The translations under genes were made by a program, and so were the position numbers. Shown here piece by piece: positions 62,372 through 64,000 of a DNA stretch of 64,000 nucleotides. The notes below the pieces were generated by a model. That model did not search any database. It was not told the DNA's origin and saw nothing but the letters and a program-made list of their open reading frames with translations. Source of the DNA: Roseomonas sp. (GTDB taxonomy: Bacteria; Pseudomonadota; Alphaproteobacteria; Acetobacterales; Acetobacteraceae); assembly GCA_020249925.1 (NCBI GenBank), contig JADCER010000016.1:1-64000 (forward strand), in the 5' to 3' direction. The stretch's first letter is position 1; each line of letters opens with the position of its first letter.

Positions 62372-62773
62372 TCACCGCCCCTTCTCTCCCGTCTGATTAT
62401 CCACACTCACCGCATGCTCACGCAACCATGCCGCAAGCCGGTCATGGCTGAAGGACCTCCCCTCCAGATTGTCGATGATAAAACGATAAAGCGTCATGGA
62501 ATCCGGCCCGATCGCGTAGCCATTGATCGCGAGAAAGGTGATCATGCAGGCCGCGGCGACACGCTTATTGCCGTCAACAAAGGGATGGTTCATGGCCAGG
62601 CTCTCCCACAGAGCCGTGGCTTCTTCGATCACATCCTCGTAATAGCCTGTCTGTGGGCGATAAAGCGCGGCCTCAAGCAGCCCAAAATCACGCACGCCAT
62701 CGGCGCCGCCATAGCGTTCGATCTGATCGTGATGGATGGCCAAGACCTCAATGATGGTCAGGTAATCCGTCAT
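62372..62773 (-). CDS. doc: Doc-type Fic-domain toxin
   Basis: 133-aa death-on-curing protein. The catalytic loop HPFVDGNKRVAAACMITFL (residues about 63-81) carries the His and the GNKR of Doc, which phosphorylates EF-Tu rather than AMPylating. EVLAIHHDQIERYGG at the N-terminus is also typical. ATG overlaps the antitoxin stop by 4 bp. It faces the DUF4406 gene tail to tail, with 6 bp between. Confidence 0.92.
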   Translation of the reverse strand: MTDYLTIIEVLAIHHDQIERYGGADGVRDFGLLEAALYRPQTGYYEDVIEEATALWESLAMNHPFVDGNKRVAAACMITFLAINGYAIGPDSMTLYRFIIDNLEGRSFSHDRLAAWLREHAVSVDNQTGEKGR

Positions 62774-63000
62774 TCAGCGAGCTTTGCATAGAGCTCGGCA
62801 TATTTCTCATGGGTCGCCTCATAGGCCGCCATGACATGGGCGCGCGGGCGGGCGCGCTGGCGCTTGTCAATCAGATCGGAAAGCGCCTCATCAACCAGCG
62901 CTTGCAATTGCCGCCCCTCGCTTTTGGCGAGGTTGCGCAATGCAACGAGGGTTTCGGACTTCACCTGGGTTGCAAATTTTTCGCGGGTTGGATTGGCCAT
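62770..63000 (-). CDS. Antitoxin of Doc, RHH-like rather than Phd-like
   Basis: 76-aa protein. EKFATQVKSETLVALRNLAK resembles the strand and first helix of a ribbon-helix-helix regulator, SEGRQLQALVDEALSDLID the second helix, and the basic linker KRQRARPRAHV plus helix YEATHEKYAELYAKLAE would contact the toxin. No Phd/YefM fold signature is seen. AAGGTG lies six bases before the ATG. It should repress its own promoter via the phased sites at 63029-63064. Confidence 0.75.
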   Translation of the reverse strand: MANPTREKFATQVKSETLVALRNLAKSEGRQLQALVDEALSDLIDKRQRARPRAHVMAAYEATHEKYAELYAKLAE

Positions 63001-63028
63001 GGTTCACCTTGATAACCGCTCGCAGATA

Positions 63029-63064
63029 TCATGATGCGTCATGATCCATCAAGTTTTGTCATGA
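63029..63064 (-). promoter_or_regulatory. Phased TCATGA operator of the Doc module
   Basis: TCATGA occurs at 63029-63034, 63039-63044 and 63059-63064, i.e. spaced by one and two helical turns, with a degenerate TCAAGT at 63049-63054 filling the fourth phase. The first pair forms the perfect inverted repeat ATCATGA-TGCG-TCATGAT. It sits 29-64 bp before the antitoxin start, overlapping the only promoter-like sequence. Binding by the antitoxin is inferred. Confidence 0.6.
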
Positions 63065-63182
63065 CGGCCGGCGCCTTTGCCTGGGCGGTTTCGTACACTT
63101 CAAAGATGGCGAAGGGGCGTCTCGAAACTTCCTTGCCGATCAGAACCGCGCGCGCTTTATGCGGGTGGGGAGGACACAACCC

Positions 63183-63213
63183 TTTACCCTGGCGGAAATC
63201 CCGCCAGGGTAAA
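63183..63213. terminator. 13-bp hairpin terminator after the ATP-grasp gene
   Basis: TTTACCCTGGCGG (63183-63195) pairs perfectly with CCGCCAGGGTAAA (63201-63213), 5-nt loop, 12 bp beyond the ATP-grasp stop (minus strand). The strong stem and position suggest a terminator, although only a short A/T flank follows. Confidence 0.55.
63186..63211. repeat. Direct repeat copy 2 flanking the Doc module
   Basis: Copy 2 of the 26-bp repeat ending the DUF4406 gene (copy 1 at 62339-62364; 25 of 26 bases equal). Here it is a perfect palindrome forming the hairpin at 63183-63213. Confidence 0.85.
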
Positions 63214-63225
63214 TCAAACATGCCC

Positions 63226-64000
63226 TCAGGCCGCCTTGGCTTGTTGCTGTTGCAATAACCCCGTCAGGAATTGCGCAATGGCGCCCATGCCTGATTGCCC
63301 GGCGCGGGCTTCGGCATCGCTGTTGTAATTCGTGTTCGTGTTCACATCATAAGCGAAGGTATTGCCGGCGCGATCCGTGATGAATTCAATCGCGCCCACG
63401 CCAACGCCATTGGCGCGCAAAAAGGCTTCCATGCGCGGCAACAACGGGTGGGTGAAGTTTTCAATGATACAGAACTTCTCCCCCGGTGCAACGGCGGGGC
63501 ATACCGCGCCGGGTTCAATGGCGCAGACATCCGCCGGGCAAAGCTCAAACCCCTCAGAGGTATCCACGCGCACGGCGTAAAGGAATTTGCCATTGATGAA
63601 TTCAGCCCGCGTGATGAAGGGCTCCGGCGCTTCGATGTAGCGCTGCACCAGCCACACGCCATCGCGCGGTGCGGCGAAGGGGTCCGGGTCTACCGTGATT
63701 TTCGCCACCGCTTCACGCAGCGCGGCAGCACTCAGAATCAATTGCACGCCCAAGCCCTTGCCGGCGCGGTTATGCTTCAAAACAACCGGAAAGCCGAGCT
63801 TTTCCGCCGCCGCTGCAAGATGCTGCGTGCCCACCACGGCAATGGTCGGCGGCGTGGGGATATCGAAACCGGCCAGCGCCGCATATTGCGCAACCTTGGA
63901 GACTTCCAACTGCAAAGCCCGCCGGCCATTCACCACAAGCCGCCCATGGCGTTCCAAATGCTCAATCACCGCCCCGGCATATTCCGGGGCATAAGTGTGG
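63226..64000 (-). CDS. ATP-grasp ligase (RimK/D-Ala-D-Ala-ligase-like), 5' end outside window
   Basis: Partial: at least 257 C-terminal residues; the frame stays open through the window edge with plausible sequence, so the start lies beyond 64000. FPVVLKHNRAGKGLGVQLI is the ATP-grasp lysine/glycine loop, WLVQRYIEAPEPFITRAEFI the nucleotide-contact strand and YDVNTNTNYNSDAEARAG the metal-binding Asn/Asp end. This resembles the alpha-L-glutamate ligase/RimK group. Substrate cannot be told. The C-terminal tail is Gln/Ala-rich. Confidence 0.85.
   Translation of the reverse strand, partial: HTYAPEYAGAVIEHLERHGRLVVNGRRALQLEVSKVAQYAALAGFDIPTPPTIAVVGTQHLAAAAEKLGFPVVLKHNRAGKGLGVQLILSAAALREAVAKITVDPDPFAAPRDGVWLVQRYIEAPEPFITRAEFINGKFLYAVRVDTSEGFELCPADVCAIEPGAVCPAVAPGEKFCIIENFTHPLLPRMEAFLRANGVGVGAIEFITDRAGNTFAYDVNTNTNYNSDAEARAGQSGMGAIAQFLTGLLQQQQAKAA

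Noticed and set aside
63039-63221. 60-codon minus-strand frame in the spacer between the Doc module and the ATP-grasp gene
   Set aside because: Begins inside the terminator hairpin and ends in the operator array; no RBS or recognised motif. Could be a gene remnant but not supportable.
1-64000. tRNA, rRNA, CRISPR arrays, insertion sequences, prophage, riboswitches
   Set aside because: Read through all spacers; none shows a cloverleaf, regularly spaced repeat array, transposase or integrase motif, or a TPP-type element ahead of thiD.

Overview
The window is high-GC chromosomal DNA from an alphaproteobacterium, most likely Rhodospirillales/Acetobacteraceae (Roseomonas-like). The basis is gene order and family type: tsaE-amgK-murU-addB-addA, ruvCAB followed by ybgC-tolQRAB-pal-cpoB, then tilS-ftsH-folP and glmM. 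There is no prophage, no insertion sequence, no CRISPR array and no RNA gene that I can recognise. Genes are tightly packed, with many 4-bp or 8-bp stop/start overlaps.

Layout. 0.1-8.9 kb (minus strand): recombination repair nuclease AddAB, the MurU/AmgK cell-wall recycling pair and TsaE. 8.9-13.1 kb (mostly plus): ferredoxin-NADP reductase, a SCO copper chaperone, a small unknown gene, a tRNA methyltransferase with a DUF2007 protein, and polyprenyl diphosphate synthase. 13.1-17.0 kb: an O-antigen ligase-like membrane protein, an N-terminal-nucleophile amidohydrolase, hairpin-rich spacer DNA and a class III aminotransferase. 17.1-23.8 kb: a cytoplasmic BisC/DorA-type molybdoenzyme translationally coupled to a degenerate PhoX-like protein, a full PhoX, and a PhzF isomerase. 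23.8-26.1 kb: a large DUF1217 protein with an internal duplication.

26.2-43.9 kb is one long run of minus-strand genes. In transcription order it is ruvC, ruvA, a 235-bp palindrome-rich element, ruvB, ybgC, tolQ, tolR, tolA, tolB, pal, cpoB, tilS, ftsH, folP, then a flavin monooxygenase and an orphan solute-binding protein wedged in front of glmM and thiD. It joins Holliday-junction processing, outer-membrane constriction, folate synthesis and cell-wall precursor synthesis.

44-55 kb: an Asp/Glu racemase-like protein, DUF983 and UPF0262 proteins, a sugar-epimerase/GT41 glycosyltransferase cassette, parE, a lipid-exporter-type ABC protein, a two-gene split permease, and two small AT-richer membrane ORFs of unknown function.

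55.2-62.4 kb is the most interesting accessory part. A RibD-C reductase, a metal-site-less ADH-like dehydrogenase, an atypical 6-pyruvoyl-tetrahydropterin synthase homologue, a glycosyltransferase and a methyltransferase form an apparent operon for an unknown modified pterin or related heterocycle. A FitAB/VapBC-type toxin-antitoxin pair sits in its middle. OtnK/OtnC acid-sugar catabolic genes and a DUF4406 gene follow. 62.4-63.2 kb holds a Doc/Fic toxin with a non-Phd-like antitoxin and a phased operator. A 26-bp near-perfect direct repeat flanks this module. The window ends inside an ATP-grasp ligase gene.
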